A stretch of DNA of 32,971 nucleotides from Williamsia sp. (GCF_016462415.1 NZ_JAEMTF010000051.1:1-32971), one strand, 5' to 3'. Positions 14,774 to 23,304 are shown, numbered from the stretch's first letter. Numbers and translations are program-made. Notes: a model not told the origin generated them from the sequence alone.

Positions 14774-15748
14774 GTGTCACCGACTCCCGACGAATCACTC
14801 GAACCCGACGCCCTCGCCACCGATGAGTTCCCGGCGGTGACACCGCCCCGTGAACGACGGTCGGTGGGGGTCGGGATCCTGCGGGCGGTCTCCGGGCTGA
14901 CCGTCCTCGCCGTGGTGGTGACCGCGACCTGGTACGCCGACGCGGGCCGGACCCGGGTCGCGGTGACCGTGCCTGCCGCCGACCGTCCCGCCGCGGCGGT
15001 CGCACCCCTCACGCCCGGAGCGGTCGGTCCCTCGGTGGCGGCCCCGACATCGACTGCACCTGCAGCCCCGGCCGCCCCCGCCGCGAACGCGCCTGCCGAT
15101 GCCGTCGCCATCAGCCCGGGTGCGGGCGTCACGCTGCCCGGTACCCCGGCGGCACCCGGCGCCCCGTCGACACCCAGCACGCCGGGCGCACCCGGTACGT
15201 CGCCCGGTGGCTCGGTCGCGATCGACGGCAACGGATCCGTTGGCGACGCAACCGGATTCGCCACCGCGCCGATCGCCGAGCAGCCGCCGTGCCCCGGTAT
15301 CCCGAAGCCGGACAAGTCCGGGGGCCTGTCGTCGATCGTCGAGCTGGCACCGATGTTCGGGTCGTTCTCCTCGGAGGTCTTCGCCCTCGGCCCCGCCATG
15401 CAACCCGCGCTGCAACTGTTCGGTCCGGTGCTCGCCGAAATCGAACCGGTGATCCACCAGAACCTGCCGTGGATCACCCCGATCCTGAACCGCATCTCCG
15501 ACGCCACCGCGATCATCCTCAAGGCGATCCTGCCGTTCTACGGTCCGTACCGGGATCAGTTCATCGCCGCCGAGGGACAGTTCGCGGCGTCGTTGACGCC
15601 GGTGCTGACGAAGATCTACCAGAGTCCGGCCGCCGCGTGCCTCGTGGCGCTGGAAGGACAGATCATCCGCAACGCCGAGGGCAAGCCCATCCACACGCCG
15701 TCGCTGTCGCGCCCCGGCCAGGTCACCGTCCTCCGACCGCGCGCGTAG
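14774..15748 (+). CDS. Single-pass envelope protein with Pro/Ala linker (envelope run, gene 4)
   Basis: The product is 324 residues from GTG 14774, with GAGAGG 7 bases upstream. An acidic cytoplasmic N-terminus and a TM helix at about 34-53 are followed by a ~120-residue Pro/Ala/Gly-rich stretch that would span the wall, and a C-terminal helical domain of about 130 residues. That domain contains two cysteines (PPCPG and AAACL) that could form a disulfide. It has no similarity I can see to genes 1-3. It lies 49 bases after gene 3 on the same strand and is probably in the same transcript. I do not recognise the family. Confidence 0.75.
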   Translation: MSPTPDESLEPDALATDEFPAVTPPRERRSVGVGILRAVSGLTVLAVVVTATWYADAGRTRVAVTVPAADRPAAAVAPLTPGAVGPSVAAPTSTAPAAPAAPAANAPADAVAISPGAGVTLPGTPAAPGAPSTPSTPGAPGTSPGGSVAIDGNGSVGDATGFATAPIAEQPPCPGIPKPDKSGGLSSIVELAPMFGSFSSEVFALGPAMQPALQLFGPVLAEIEPVIHQNLPWITPILNRISDATAIILKAILPFYGPYRDQFIAAEGQFAASLTPVLTKIYQSPAAACLVALEGQIIRNAEGKPIHTPSLSRPGQVTVLRPRA

Positions 15749-15771
15749 AGGGGCCCGGTGACGCCGACCTC

Positions 15772-15777
15772 TACTGT
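15772..15777 (+). promoter_or_regulatory. -10 element of a possible leaderless promoter for the Lon-PDZ gene
   Basis: TACTGT fits TANNNT and ends 7 bases before GTG 15785. A GAGGGG at 15748-15753 instead precedes the alternative GTG 15758 by only 4 bases. Confidence 0.4.
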
Positions 15778-15784
15778 GGTGCGC

Positions 15785-16849
15785 GTGAGAGTTGTTCCCG
15801 CGAATCGGCGGATGGTGACCCTGGGGGTCACCCTGGCGTTGCTCATCGTGTTGGTGATGGTCGGCGCGTTCGTGCGTGTGCCCTACGTGAGCCTCGGGCC
15901 GGGTCCGACGGTGAACACCCTCGGCACGATCGAGGACAAGCAGGTCGTGATGATCAGCGGTGCGCCGGTGCGCCCGACCGACGGTCATCTGAACCTGACG
16001 ACGGTGTCGGTGACCGACGGGCTGACCCTGTTCCAGGCGATGGGCATGTGGCTGTCCGGTCGCGATGCGCTGCAGCCGCGCGAGCAGGTCTACCCGCCGG
16101 ACAAGAGCACCGAAGAGGTCCGCAAGGACGACGTCGCGCAGTTCTCCGGATCCGAGGACTCGGCCACCGTCGCGGCCCTGAAGTACCTCAAGCGCCCGGT
16201 CGCCCTCGAGGTCACGGTGGACCCGAAGGGGCCGGCGGCCGGGGTGCTCCGCGACGGCGACCGCGTCGTCACCGTCAACGGTGCCGCGGTGTCCACGGCC
16301 GAGCAGTTGCGCTCCGCGGTCTCCGGCCTGCGGCCGGGGACCCGTGTGGTCCTCGGTGTGCCGAACGGGGCGGCGAGTGTGCCCGCGGGGCAGCCCGCGC
16401 CGGTCGAGGCACGCACGGTCACCCTCGGGGCCCGACCCGACGCGAAGGACAAGGGCTATCTCGGCGTCACACCCGCCGAGGTCAACGCCGACCCGTCGCT
16501 GAAGATCGGCTTCAACGTCGGCGACATCGGCGGACCCTCGGCCGGCCTCATGCTCACGCTGGGGATCATCGACAAACTCGGCGACGAGAACCTGACCGGT
16601 GGGCGGTTCATCGCAGGCACCGGCACGATCACCGACGACGGCGAGGTCGGCGAGATCGGTGGGATCACCCACAAGACCCGCGCCGCACGTGAGGCCGGCG
16701 CCACCGAGTTCCTGGTCCCGGAGGGCAACTGCGCGGAGGCGCGCTCGGATGTCCCCGACGGCCTGACGCTGCTCAAGGTCGGCACCCTGAACGACGCGAT
16801 GTCGGCGCTGTCGGCGGTCCGATCCGGTGGGGATGCGCCGAGATGTTGA
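15785..16849 (+). CDS. Membrane-anchored Lon-like serine protease with PDZ domain (Rv3194c-like)
   Basis: The product is 354 residues from GTG 15785. It has an N-terminal TM helix (about 11-33), the family block VPYVSLGPGPTVNTLG, a PDZ domain (about 141-206) and a C-terminal Lon proteolytic domain. The catalytic dyad is Ser252 in GGPSAGLM and Lys297 in GGITHK. No AAA+ ATPase is present, as usual for this ATP-independent group. The protease domain would lie outside the membrane. The C-terminal Cys is also present at the end of M. tuberculosis Rv3194c as I recall it. The shorter start is chosen because it aligns with the short cytoplasmic leader of that homolog. The gene follows the envelope run by 36 bases, so those exported proteins are possible but unproven substrates. 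Confidence 0.88.
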   Translation: MRVVPANRRMVTLGVTLALLIVLVMVGAFVRVPYVSLGPGPTVNTLGTIEDKQVVMISGAPVRPTDGHLNLTTVSVTDGLTLFQAMGMWLSGRDALQPREQVYPPDKSTEEVRKDDVAQFSGSEDSATVAALKYLKRPVALEVTVDPKGPAAGVLRDGDRVVTVNGAAVSTAEQLRSAVSGLRPGTRVVLGVPNGAASVPAGQPAPVEARTVTLGARPDAKDKGYLGVTPAEVNADPSLKIGFNVGDIGGPSAGLMLTLGIIDKLGDENLTGGRFIAGTGTITDDGEVGEIGGITHKTRAAREAGATEFLVPEGNCAEARSDVPDGLTLLKVGTLNDAMSALSAVRSGGDAPRC

Positions 16850-16872
16850 GCCCTACCGCGACGGTCGACGTC

Positions 16873-17487
16873 TCAGAAGTCGTCGGGGTCGTTGACCAGG
16901 GTCGTCGCCAGCGCGGCCAGCAGGTTGGGTGCCAACTCGGGATGGGCGAGCAGTTCGATGGGTCCGTCGTCGTCGGAGCCGGGCGGCGGCTGCAGCTGCA
17001 GCAGACTCAGCGACTGACCGTCCCGCAGGACCGCGGCCACGAGGCGACCGGTGGTCGACTCCGGATGCTCCTCGGCGGCCTGTCGGGCGGCCGAGTCCGC
17101 GGCGTCGGGATCGGCCAGCAACGGGACGAGCGCCTCGTCGAGGTCGGTCTCCGCCTCGGGCGGCAGCACGATGATCTCCTGGACCAGGGCGCACCCGGCG
17201 ACCGAGGACGGCCAGCTGGTGGTGCCCAGGACGTACTCGAGTTCGGTGAGTCCGCTGTCGACGGACACCGGCAGCGGGTCCTGCTCGATGAGGGTGAGCT
17301 CGGTGCCCTCGAGGGCGTCGGCGAGATCGGGTTGGGTCTGGGCCACCACAGACGTCGGTACGAGCGCGAAAAGGGTGGCAGGCTGACCCCAACCGTTCGC
17401 GTCGACGAACTCGACGACCTCGCGTACGGCGATGCCGAGGGCGTCGGATGACAAGGGCGGGAATTGCGGGTCGGTCACGGATCCCAT
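16873..17487 (-). CDS. PPA1309-family conserved protein
   Basis: The product is 204 residues, acidic, without signal peptide or TM segment. It contains the stretch LSSDALGIAVREVVEFVDANGW, QPATLFALVPT, and TSWPSSVAGCALVQEIIVLPP. These match a conserved actinobacterial family known only as PPA1309-like, which sits beside the Lon-PDZ and UPF0182 genes in relatives. The C-terminus carries HPELAPNLLAAL. Function is unknown; a cytoplasmic role is likely from the lack of export signals. It is convergent with the protease gene (23 bases between stops) and divergent from the UPF0182 gene. Confidence 0.75.
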   Translation of the reverse strand: MGSVTDPQFPPLSSDALGIAVREVVEFVDANGWGQPATLFALVPTSVVAQTQPDLADALEGTELTLIEQDPLPVSVDSGLTELEYVLGTTSWPSSVAGCALVQEIIVLPPEAETDLDEALVPLLADPDAADSAARQAAEEHPESTTGRLVAAVLRDGQSLSLLQLQPPPGSDDDGPIELLAHPELAPNLLAALATTLVNDPDDF

Positions 17488-17590
17488 CCTTGCATCCGGG
17501 TGCGGTCGGGCGTCGTAGGGATTCTCGTCAGTAAAGTGTTGTTAAAAGACCGCGTGGTCTCGCGTCGGTCGACAAATGGGAGCGTGAGAA

Positions 17591-20500
17591 GTGGGAGTAC
17601 GGGGTCCGGCAGGAATGCCGACACTGTCGCGACGAAGCAAGGTCCTGATCGGTGTCGCGGTCGCGGTCCTGATCATCTTGTTGGTGGGTCCACGGTTCGT
17701 GGGGCTCTACACCGACCTGCTCTGGTTCGACGACATCGGCTACAGCAATGTGTTCTCGACGATCATCTGGACGCGGGTGATCCTGTTCTTCGTCGTGGCG
17801 TTGATCGCGGGTGGCATCATCTTCGCCGGCCTGGCGCTGGCGTACCGCTCGCGGCCGGTCTTCGTCCCGACCACCGGGCCGGGCGACCCCATCGCGCGCT
17901 ACCGCACCGTCGTGATGAGCCGGATCCGGTGGTTCGCCATCGTCCCCGCGCTGATCGTCGGTCTGCTCTCGGGACTCGTCGCCCAGGGCTCGTGGGCCAC
18001 GGTCCAGACGTTCCTGCACGGCGAGAGCTTCGGTGAGCGTGACCCGCAGTTCGGTTACGACATCAGCTTCTTCGCCTTCGATCTGCCCTTCTTCCGGTTC
18101 GTCCTGAACTTCCTGTTCGTCATCCTGGTGATCACGTTCATCGTCAGCCTGTTGACGCACTACATCTTCGGCGGGATCCAGCTGGCCGGCCGCAACGGCA
18201 CCCTGACCAAGGCCGCCCGGATCCAGCTGGCCGTCATCGCCGGACTGTTCCTGCTGCTCAAGGCCGTTGCATACTGGTTCGACCGATACACCCTGCTCTC
18301 GAGCACCCGTAAGCAGGAGATCTTCACCGGCGCCGGCTACACCGACATCAACGCGGTGTTGCCGTCGAAGCTGATCCTCCTGGCCATCGCGGTGATCTGT
18401 GCCGCGGCGTTCTTCGCCGGCATCGTGCTGCGCGATCTGCGCGTCCCGGCCCTGGCCACCGCGCTGATGCTGCTGTCGGCGCTGGTCATCGGTGTGGGTT
18501 GGCCGCTGGCGATGGAGCAGTTCTCGGTCAAGCCGAACGCGGCGCAGAAGGAGTCCGAGTACATCCAGCGCAACATCAACGCGACGGAGGCGGCGTACCG
18601 GATCGGCAAGGACCAGGTGACCTATCAGGACAACTGGACCGGGGGGACCCTGAACCAGCAGTCGGTGGACAACGATGCCGCGACGCTGTCGAACATCCGC
18701 CTGCTCGACCCGAACATCGTGTCGCCCGCGTTCACGCAGCTGACCCAGTTGCAGAACTTCTACGGGTACCCCTCGCAGTTGGCCGTCGATCGCTACCGCG
18801 TCGACAACCAGTTGCGCGACTACGTGGTCGCGGTCCGCGAGCTCGACCCGACCAAGTTCGCCGCCAACCAGCAGAACTGGCTCAACAAGCACACGGTGTA
18901 CACCCACGGCAACGGTTTCGTCGCCGCACCGGCGAACCGGGTCGCCGAGGCGGCGTCGAAGGAGACCGACGTCAGCAACGGAGGTCAGCCCGACTTCGAT
19001 GTGAGCGATCTGGACAACTACCAGACCGATGCCTACAAGGCCAACGCCCCGATCAAGGTGACGCAGCCGCGCATCTACTTCGGTGAACTGATCTCGAAGG
19101 TCAACCCCGACTACGCAATCGTCGGATCCGACAACGGCCAGGAGGTCGAGTACGACACCGCGGCCAAGCGCTACACGTACTCCGGTGACGCCGGCGTGCC
19201 GCTGGGCAACATCTTCAACCGCATCGCGTATTCGATCAAGTACACCGAGCGCAACATCCTGCTCTCGGGTGCGATCAACAAGAACTCGAAGATCATCTAC
19301 CAGCGCGACCCTCGTGACCGTGTCAAGAAGGCCGCGCCGTGGCTCACCGTCGACTCCAAGACCTACCCGGCCGTGATGGCGGACGGGTCGATCAAGTGGA
19401 TCGTCGACGGATACACCACTCTCGACGACTACCCGTACGCGCAGAAGACGTCGCTGCAGGACGCGACCACCGATGCGCAGGAGCTCAATCAGGGTCAGAC
19501 CGGGCGCACCCAGGTCAACAAGCAGATCGCGTACGTGCGCAACTCGGTGAAGGCCACGGTCGACGCCTACACGGGCAAGGTCGATCTGTACCAGTTCGAC
19601 GACAAGGACCCAGTTCTCAAGACCTGGATGAAGGTGTTCCCCGGCACGGTCAAGCCGAAGTCGGAGCTGTCGGCGAACACCAGCCTGATGGATCACATCC
19701 GCTACCCGGAGGACCTGTTCAAGATCCAGCGCGCTCTGCTGGAGAAGTACCACGTCAAGGATCCGCAGGTGTTCTTCCAGGGCAACGACTTCTGGTCGGT
19801 GCCGAGCGATCCCACCGATCCCGACGCGGTCACCGCAGGGCTCGATCAGCCGCCGTACTACTTCGTGGCGGGTGATCCGACGACCGGTCAGCCGTCGTTC
19901 CAGCTGACGACCGTGATGAACGCGTTGCGGCGTGAGTTCCTGGCGGCGTATCTGACGGTGTCCTCGGCGCCGGACTCCTACGGCAAGCTCACCGTGCGCG
20001 AGTTGCCGTCGACGCCACAGCGTGAGGGCCCCAAACAGGCGTTCAACGCGATGTCGACCGACGGACCGGTGGCCGCAGACCGCAAGAGTCTGGAGAACAC
20101 CGCGACGGTGACCTTCGGCAACCTGTTGACCCTGCCGGTGGGAGAGAACGGGATCCTCAACGTGGTGCCGATGTACGCGCAGGCCAAGGGGACAGAGGCG
20201 ACCTTCCCGCGTCTGTTCCGAGTCATCGTGCGCTACAAGGGTCCGAACGTGAACGTTCCTGCCGTCGGGTACGCGCCGACGATCGGCGAGGCGTTGACAC
20301 AGGTGGGCATCAGCTCGGCTGCGGCGACCGTCCCGGACAACACCCCGGACGGTCAGGCCAACCCGTCGCAGACCACCGATGGGCAGCAGCCCACACAACA
20401 GGGGACCGTGCCGACCACACCGGCACCGTCGACGTCGGCCGCACCGAGCACATCGGCAGCGCCCGGTGCAGGGGGAAGCTCCGCTGACCGCGATGCTGCG

Positions 20501-20629
20501 GTGGCCGAACTCAATTCGGCCATCGAGGCGCTGACGGCCGCCCAGAGTTCGGGCAACTTCAGTGCCTACGGTGCGGCACTGGACCGATTGAAGGCGGCAA
20601 CCGACAAGTACGAGGCGTTGCCGAAGTAG
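17591..20629 (+). CDS. UPF0182 family large membrane protein (Rv3193c-like)
   Basis: The product is 1012 residues. The first ~310 residues hold about seven TM helices (LIGVAVAVLIILLVG, VILFFVVALIAGGIIFAGLAL, FAIVPALIVGLLSGL and others), with the conserved DLLWFDDIGYSNVF. A very large extracytoplasmic domain of about 580 residues follows, then a Thr/Pro/Ser/Ala-rich linker and a short helical C-terminus (AVAELNSAIEALTAAQ). GTG 17591 has GGGAG 8 bases upstream; a TAAAGT at 17532-17537 may be its -10. The family is near universal in Actinobacteria and its function is not established. Size and layout fit a cell-envelope role. A stem-loop terminator follows the stop. Confidence 0.92.
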   Translation: MGVRGPAGMPTLSRRSKVLIGVAVAVLIILLVGPRFVGLYTDLLWFDDIGYSNVFSTIIWTRVILFFVVALIAGGIIFAGLALAYRSRPVFVPTTGPGDPIARYRTVVMSRIRWFAIVPALIVGLLSGLVAQGSWATVQTFLHGESFGERDPQFGYDISFFAFDLPFFRFVLNFLFVILVITFIVSLLTHYIFGGIQLAGRNGTLTKAARIQLAVIAGLFLLLKAVAYWFDRYTLLSSTRKQEIFTGAGYTDINAVLPSKLILLAIAVICAAAFFAGIVLRDLRVPALATALMLLSALVIGVGWPLAMEQFSVKPNAAQKESEYIQRNINATEAAYRIGKDQVTYQDNWTGGTLNQQSVDNDAATLSNIRLLDPNIVSPAFTQLTQLQNFYGYPSQLAVDRYRVDNQLRDYVVAVRELDPTKFAANQQNWLNKHTVYTHGNGFVAAPANRVAEAASKETDVSNGGQPDFDVSDLDNYQTDAYKANAPIKVTQPRIYFGELISKVNPDYAIVGSDNGQEVEYDTAAKRYTYSGDAGVPLGNIFNRIAYSIKYTERNILLSGAINKNSKIIYQRDPRDRVKKAAPWLTVDSKTYPAVMADGSIKWIVDGYTTLDDYPYAQKTSLQDATTDAQELNQGQTGRTQVNKQIAYVRNSVKATVDAYTGKVDLYQFDDKDPVLKTWMKVFPGTVKPKSELSANTSLMDHIRYPEDLFKIQRALLEKYHVKDPQVFFQGNDFWSVPSDPTDPDAVTAGLDQPPYYFVAGDPTTGQPSFQLTTVMNALRREFLAAYLTVSSAPDSYGKLTVRELPSTPQREGPKQAFNAMSTDGPVAADRKSLENTATVTFGNLLTLPVGENGILNVVPMYAQAKGTEATFPRLFRVIVRYKGPNVNVPAVGYAPTIGEALTQVGISSAAATVPDNTPDGQANPSQTTDGQQPTQQGTVPTTPAPSTSAAPSTSAAPGAGGSSADRDAAVAELNSAIEALTAAQSSGNFSAYGAALDRLKAATDKYEALPK

Positions 20630-20649
20630 GACCGCAGCGAACGCGAGAT

Positions 20650-20686
20650 CGCCCGGCCGGGAACACATCCCGGTCGGGCGTTCTCG
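20650..20686 (+). terminator. Intrinsic terminator after the UPF0182 gene
   Basis: Arms 20650-20662 and 20668-20680 form a 13-bp GC-rich stem with one G-T wobble and loop ACACA, followed by TTCTCG. It starts 20 bases after the stop codon. Confidence 0.75.
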
Positions 20687-20744
20687 TCCCCGGGGCCCGA
20701 CAGATGTGGGTGTTCACCCGTGTCGGTGCTGGTCAGGGATCGAT

Positions 20745-20774
20745 TTGCCTACATCGAGGCCCTCTGTGTAACGT
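20745..20774 (+). promoter_or_regulatory. Promoter of the initiator tRNA gene
   Basis: A -35-like TTGCCT (20745-20750), an 18-base spacer and TAACGT (20769-20774, TANNNT) predict a start near 20781, 7 bases before the mature tRNA. Confidence 0.5.
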
Positions 20775-20787
20775 TGTGTTCACCCGA

Positions 20788-20861
20788 CGCGGGGTGGAGC
20801 AGCTCGGTAGCTCGCTGGGCTCATAACCCAGAGGTCGCAGGTTCAAATCCTGTCCCCGCTA
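20788..20861 (+). tRNA. Initiator tRNA-fMet (CAT)
   Basis: A full cloverleaf is visible. The acceptor stem has the initiator mark of an unpaired position 1 (C1 facing T72; pairs run from G2-C71 to G7-C66). The anticodon loop is CTCATAA, and the anticodon stem ends in three consecutive G-C pairs (GGG/CCC), the second initiator mark. The T loop contains GTTCAAATC. The length is 74 bases without CCA; the genome encodes CAA after A73, so CCA must be added enzymatically. Confidence 0.96.
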
Positions 20862-20873
20862 CAAGTGAAGAAG

Positions 20874-20911
20874 ATCCCGATTCGCACCACGGTGCGGATC
20901 GGGATTTTTTG
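20874..20911 (+). terminator. Intrinsic terminator after tRNA-fMet
   Basis: Arms 20874-20887 and 20892-20905 form a 14-bp stem with one G-T wobble and loop CACG, followed by a run of six T. It is the strongest canonical terminator in the window. It also lies 9 bases beyond the stop of the convergent Asp23-like gene and could serve that gene on the other strand. Confidence 0.93.
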
Positions 20912-20920
20912 TGCGCGAAC

Positions 20921-21178
20921 CTATCGCACCTCTTCGACGGTGACATCGACGCGGCCGCCGGTGATGTCGTGCGTGGCCTGCTGCACCTGCTCGGCGACAC
21001 CGCGCGTCGAGGCCGTCGCGGCAACCCTGATGTGGACCGACGTGCTGGGTCCGTCCGTTGCGATACCCGAGCCACCCGGGTCGATCGGGTCGGACGGGGA
21101 ATCGGGGTCGTCGCCGATGGCGGTCACGCCGGGCACGGCAAGCACCGCGTCGGCGATCCTGGTGATCGGATCGGTCAT
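20921..21178 (-). CDS. Asp23/Gls24-like envelope stress protein (short)
   Basis: The product is 85 residues from ATG 21178, preceded by GAGAGG with 5-base spacing. It begins MTDPITRIADAVLAVPGV, and its second half, STSVHIRVAATASTRGVAEQVQQATHDIT, followed by VDVTVEEV, has the beta-strand, helix, beta-strand pattern of a single Asp23/Gls24 domain. A Pro/Asp/Gly-rich loop (DDPDSPSDPIDPGGSG) interrupts the first strands. Members of this family cluster under the membrane and respond to alkaline or envelope stress. It is divergent from the sigma factor gene, whose operon encodes another protein with a similar pattern. The longer reading from 21274 has no ribosome site. Confidence 0.65.
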   Translation of the reverse strand: MTDPITRIADAVLAVPGVTAIGDDPDSPSDPIDPGGSGIATDGPSTSVHIRVAATASTRGVAEQVQQATHDITGGRVDVTVEEVR

Positions 21179-21317
21179 GAGAGAGCCTCTCGCTCGCATC
21201 GGGATGAGGTCGCGCCGGATGCCGTCCGCATCGCCCGACATGTCTGTTGTCGGTGCGAGACCCACGCAACGCACGTCAAGGTCCTGTGATGAAAAGCACT
21301 TCGGAATCCACCCCTCC

Positions 21318-21348
21318 GTGACAACGCACGTTGCGAAGAAACTATTGT
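21318..21348 (+). promoter_or_regulatory. Possible promoter of the sigma factor operon
   Basis: GTGACA (21318-21323) and TATTGT (21343-21348) resemble -35 and -10 elements with a 19-base spacer, slightly long. Transcription would start near 21355, before either candidate start codon. Confidence 0.4.
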
Positions 21349-21410
21349 AAGAGTGCCTCTTCCACGTGATGGCTTCTTCAGCGGAGCCGTCGAATGGGTG
21401 GGGTCAACAG

Positions 21411-21977
21411 ATGCGTACAGAGAGTCAGGCTCTCACCGATCTCGGCGACCTGTCCCTGGTTGATCTGGCCTCCGGCGGGGACCTCGAGGCCTTCGATGTA
21501 CTCGTCGCCCGGTTCGGGCCCCGTCTGCACGGCTACGCGCGACGGATGTTGTCCGACGAGTGCACCGTGCAGGAAGTCGTACAGGATTCGTTCGTCGCGG
21601 CCTGGCGCGGGCTGCACACCTTCCGCAGGGACAGTTCGGTGCAGACGTGGTTGTTCGCCATCTGCTCCCGCAAGATCACCGACGCCTACCGGAAGCGCGC
21701 ACCGCTGCCGATCGGCGACGACATCGACGATCACACGGCGGTGTCGACGTTGGGGCTGCCGTATCCGTCGGTTGCCGGCGAGGCGTTCGTCGACGCGCTG
21801 GAGGCCAGTCTGGCCACGTTGCCGCCGCGCCAGCGGGCGGCATGGTTGCTGCGAGAGGTGGAGGGGATGGCGTACCAGGAGATCGGCGAGGTGCTCACCC
21901 TCGGCGCGGGCGCGGCCCGCGGTCACTACACACGTGCTCGCGGTGCGTTGCGCGAATCCATGAGGAGGTGGCAGTGA
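21411..21977 (+). CDS. ECF-type RNA polymerase sigma factor
   Basis: The product is 188 residues from ATG 21411 (GGTGGGG upstream, 7-base spacing); ATG 21369 would add 14. Region 2 runs from DVLVARFGPRLHGYARRML to QTWLFAICSRKITDAYRKR and includes the core-binding and -10 recognition helices. Region 4 runs from LEASLATLPPRQRAAWLL through MAYQEIGEVLTLGAGAARGH to RARGALRESM. There is no region 3 and no extra domain. The genes after it encode a possible Asp23-like protein and a GAF-ANTAR regulator rather than a recognisable zinc anti-sigma factor (no H-x3-C-x2-C motif). How it is held inactive is thus unclear. The stop overlaps a GTG at 21974 that leads only to a 7-codon frame. Confidence 0.85.
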   Translation: MRTESQALTDLGDLSLVDLASGGDLEAFDVLVARFGPRLHGYARRMLSDECTVQEVVQDSFVAAWRGLHTFRRDSSVQTWLFAICSRKITDAYRKRAPLPIGDDIDDHTAVSTLGLPYPSVAGEAFVDALEASLATLPPRQRAAWLLREVEGMAYQEIGEVLTLGAGAARGHYTRARGALRESMRRWQ

Positions 21978-21993
21978 CCGAGCGGAGTCGGCA

Positions 21994-22467
21994 GTGACCG
22001 AACGACCAGCGGTGCCCCCGAAGAGCGAGGTCATCGCGGCCCTGCAGTCGCGATCGGAGACGGGCTGGGACGCCGTGAGCGAGACGATCCGGGAGCAGGT
22101 GCGTGCCGCGTCGCGGCCGGGCCGACTGCTGCGCATCACCGGATCGTCGTCGCGCGTGCCCGGCGACCTCAGCGTTCGTGAGCAGGCGATGCGCGCACTG
22201 CTGACCCGCGCGCTGCGTGCGGATGCCGACTACGAGACATCACACGTGGGCCTCGACATCGACCGGCGCGAGCTCACCGGGGTACAGATCGACCTTCGCG
22301 GGACCATCGACGCCGAGCTCCGCGAGGTGGTGCACCGTGTCCGCCGGGTAGTCCTCGCCGTCGTGCGTGACGTGTTGGGGGAGGCGCAGGTCGACCTGCT
22401 GACCCACACCGTCGACGTCGACCTGAGCCGTACCGTGACGACGCAGCCCGAGCGAGGAGCGAGATGA
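21994..22467 (+). CDS. Possible Asp23-like protein encoded after the sigma factor
   Basis: The product is 157 residues from GTG 21994. Residues about 60-150 (LSVREQAMRALLTRAL, THVxLDIDRR-like strand, GVQIDLRGTIDAELREVVHRVR, then VDVDLSRTV) resemble an Asp23/Gls24 domain with a longer N-terminus containing SETIREQVRAASRPGRLLRITG. It is soluble, with no export signal. It lies 16 bases after the sigma factor stop and overlaps the next start as ATGA. In several actinobacteria, Asp23-like genes accompany sigma factors; an inhibitory or scaffolding role here is inference only. Family assignment is tentative. Confidence 0.55.
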   Translation: MTERPAVPPKSEVIAALQSRSETGWDAVSETIREQVRAASRPGRLLRITGSSSRVPGDLSVREQAMRALLTRALRADADYETSHVGLDIDRRELTGVQIDLRGTIDAELREVVHRVRRVVLAVVRDVLGEAQVDLLTHTVDVDLSRTVTTQPERGAR

Positions 22468-23297
22468 CCGACGCACCTGTCCACGACGATCCCGCATCCG
22501 ATCCGCGCACGAGCGAGTCACTGCTCGCCGCCACCCCGGACGGCGCCACCGAGCATGCGGTCGAGGTGGCAGGCGCGGTCGCCGAATCCGACGCCGGCCC
22601 GGCCACGTTGGCGACCATGCTGGTCGCCCTCGGGGGCAGCATCACCGACGAGGACGACCTCGTCGTCCTGCTCCAGCGGGTGGTCGATGTCGCACACGAG
22701 GCGATCGACGGGGCCGAGTGCGCGAGCATCACCATCGCGCTCGGCGGTCGGACCTACACCGCCGTGCACACCGACACCCGGACCCTGCGCGTCGATCAGG
22801 GGCAGTACGACGCCGACGACGGCCCCTGCCTCCACGCCGCCCGCACCGGCGAGACCGTGCTCGTCGACGTCGACGCGAGCGTGCAGCTGTGGCCTGATTT
22901 CGCGCAGGCGGCCGCCGAGGAGAACATCCACTCCTTCCTCGCCGCCGCGCTGGCGGCACCGGATCAGCCGCTGGGCGCCCTCAATCTGTACGGCCGGGAA
23001 TCGTCGGCGTTCGACTCCCTCGACGCCGACATCATCGAGCTGCTGACGACGACGGTGTCGCGGGCCATCAGCGACTTCGCGCGGTTCAAATCCGCGCTCG
23101 AGGTGGCCGACGCCCTTCGGGCGGCCCTGAACAATCGTGCGCCGATCGAGCAGGCCAAGGGGATCATCATGGGTCGCCACGGGGTGGACGCCGAGCAGGC
23201 GTTCGGTGTCCTGCGCGCGCAATCGCAGAACACCAACCGACGTGTGCGCGACATCGCCGCCGAGATCATCGCCGAGGCGAGCGCGACCGCGGACTGA
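22464..23297 (+). CDS. GAF-ANTAR regulator (RNA-binding antiterminator type), first copy
   Basis: The product is 277 residues. After a variable acidic N-terminus, a GAF sensor domain covers about 50-205 (MLVALGGSITDEDDLVVLLQRVV, CASITIALGGR, DDGPCLHAARTGETVLV, GALNLYGRES). The C-terminal ANTAR domain is at about 218-270 (LNNRAPIEQAKGIIMGRHGV, EQAFGVLRAQSQNTNRRVRDIA). ANTAR domains bind paired RNA hairpins and block termination of transcription; GAF would provide the signal input. It overlaps the preceding gene by 4 bases, so sigma factor, Asp23-like protein and this regulator form one operon. Its RNA targets are unknown. Confidence 0.88.
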   Translation: MTDAPVHDDPASDPRTSESLLAATPDGATEHAVEVAGAVAESDAGPATLATMLVALGGSITDEDDLVVLLQRVVDVAHEAIDGAECASITIALGGRTYTAVHTDTRTLRVDQGQYDADDGPCLHAARTGETVLVDVDASVQLWPDFAQAAAEENIHSFLAAALAAPDQPLGALNLYGRESSAFDSLDADIIELLTTTVSRAISDFARFKSALEVADALRAALNNRAPIEQAKGIIMGRHGVDAEQAFGVLRAQSQNTNRRVRDIAAEIIAEASATAD

Positions 23298-23304
23298 GTT
23301 CCCC

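Noticed and set aside
14795-16672. 625-codon minus-strand open frame across envelope gene 4 and the Lon-PDZ gene
   Set aside because: Same shadow character, spanning two real genes and their junction, with no ribosome site.
17528-20668. 1046-codon open frame on the minus strand across the UPF0182 gene
   Set aside because: It is antisense to a well-supported gene, its translation is Arg/Gly/Asp/Val low-complexity typical of a GC-rich shadow frame, and it contains no domain.
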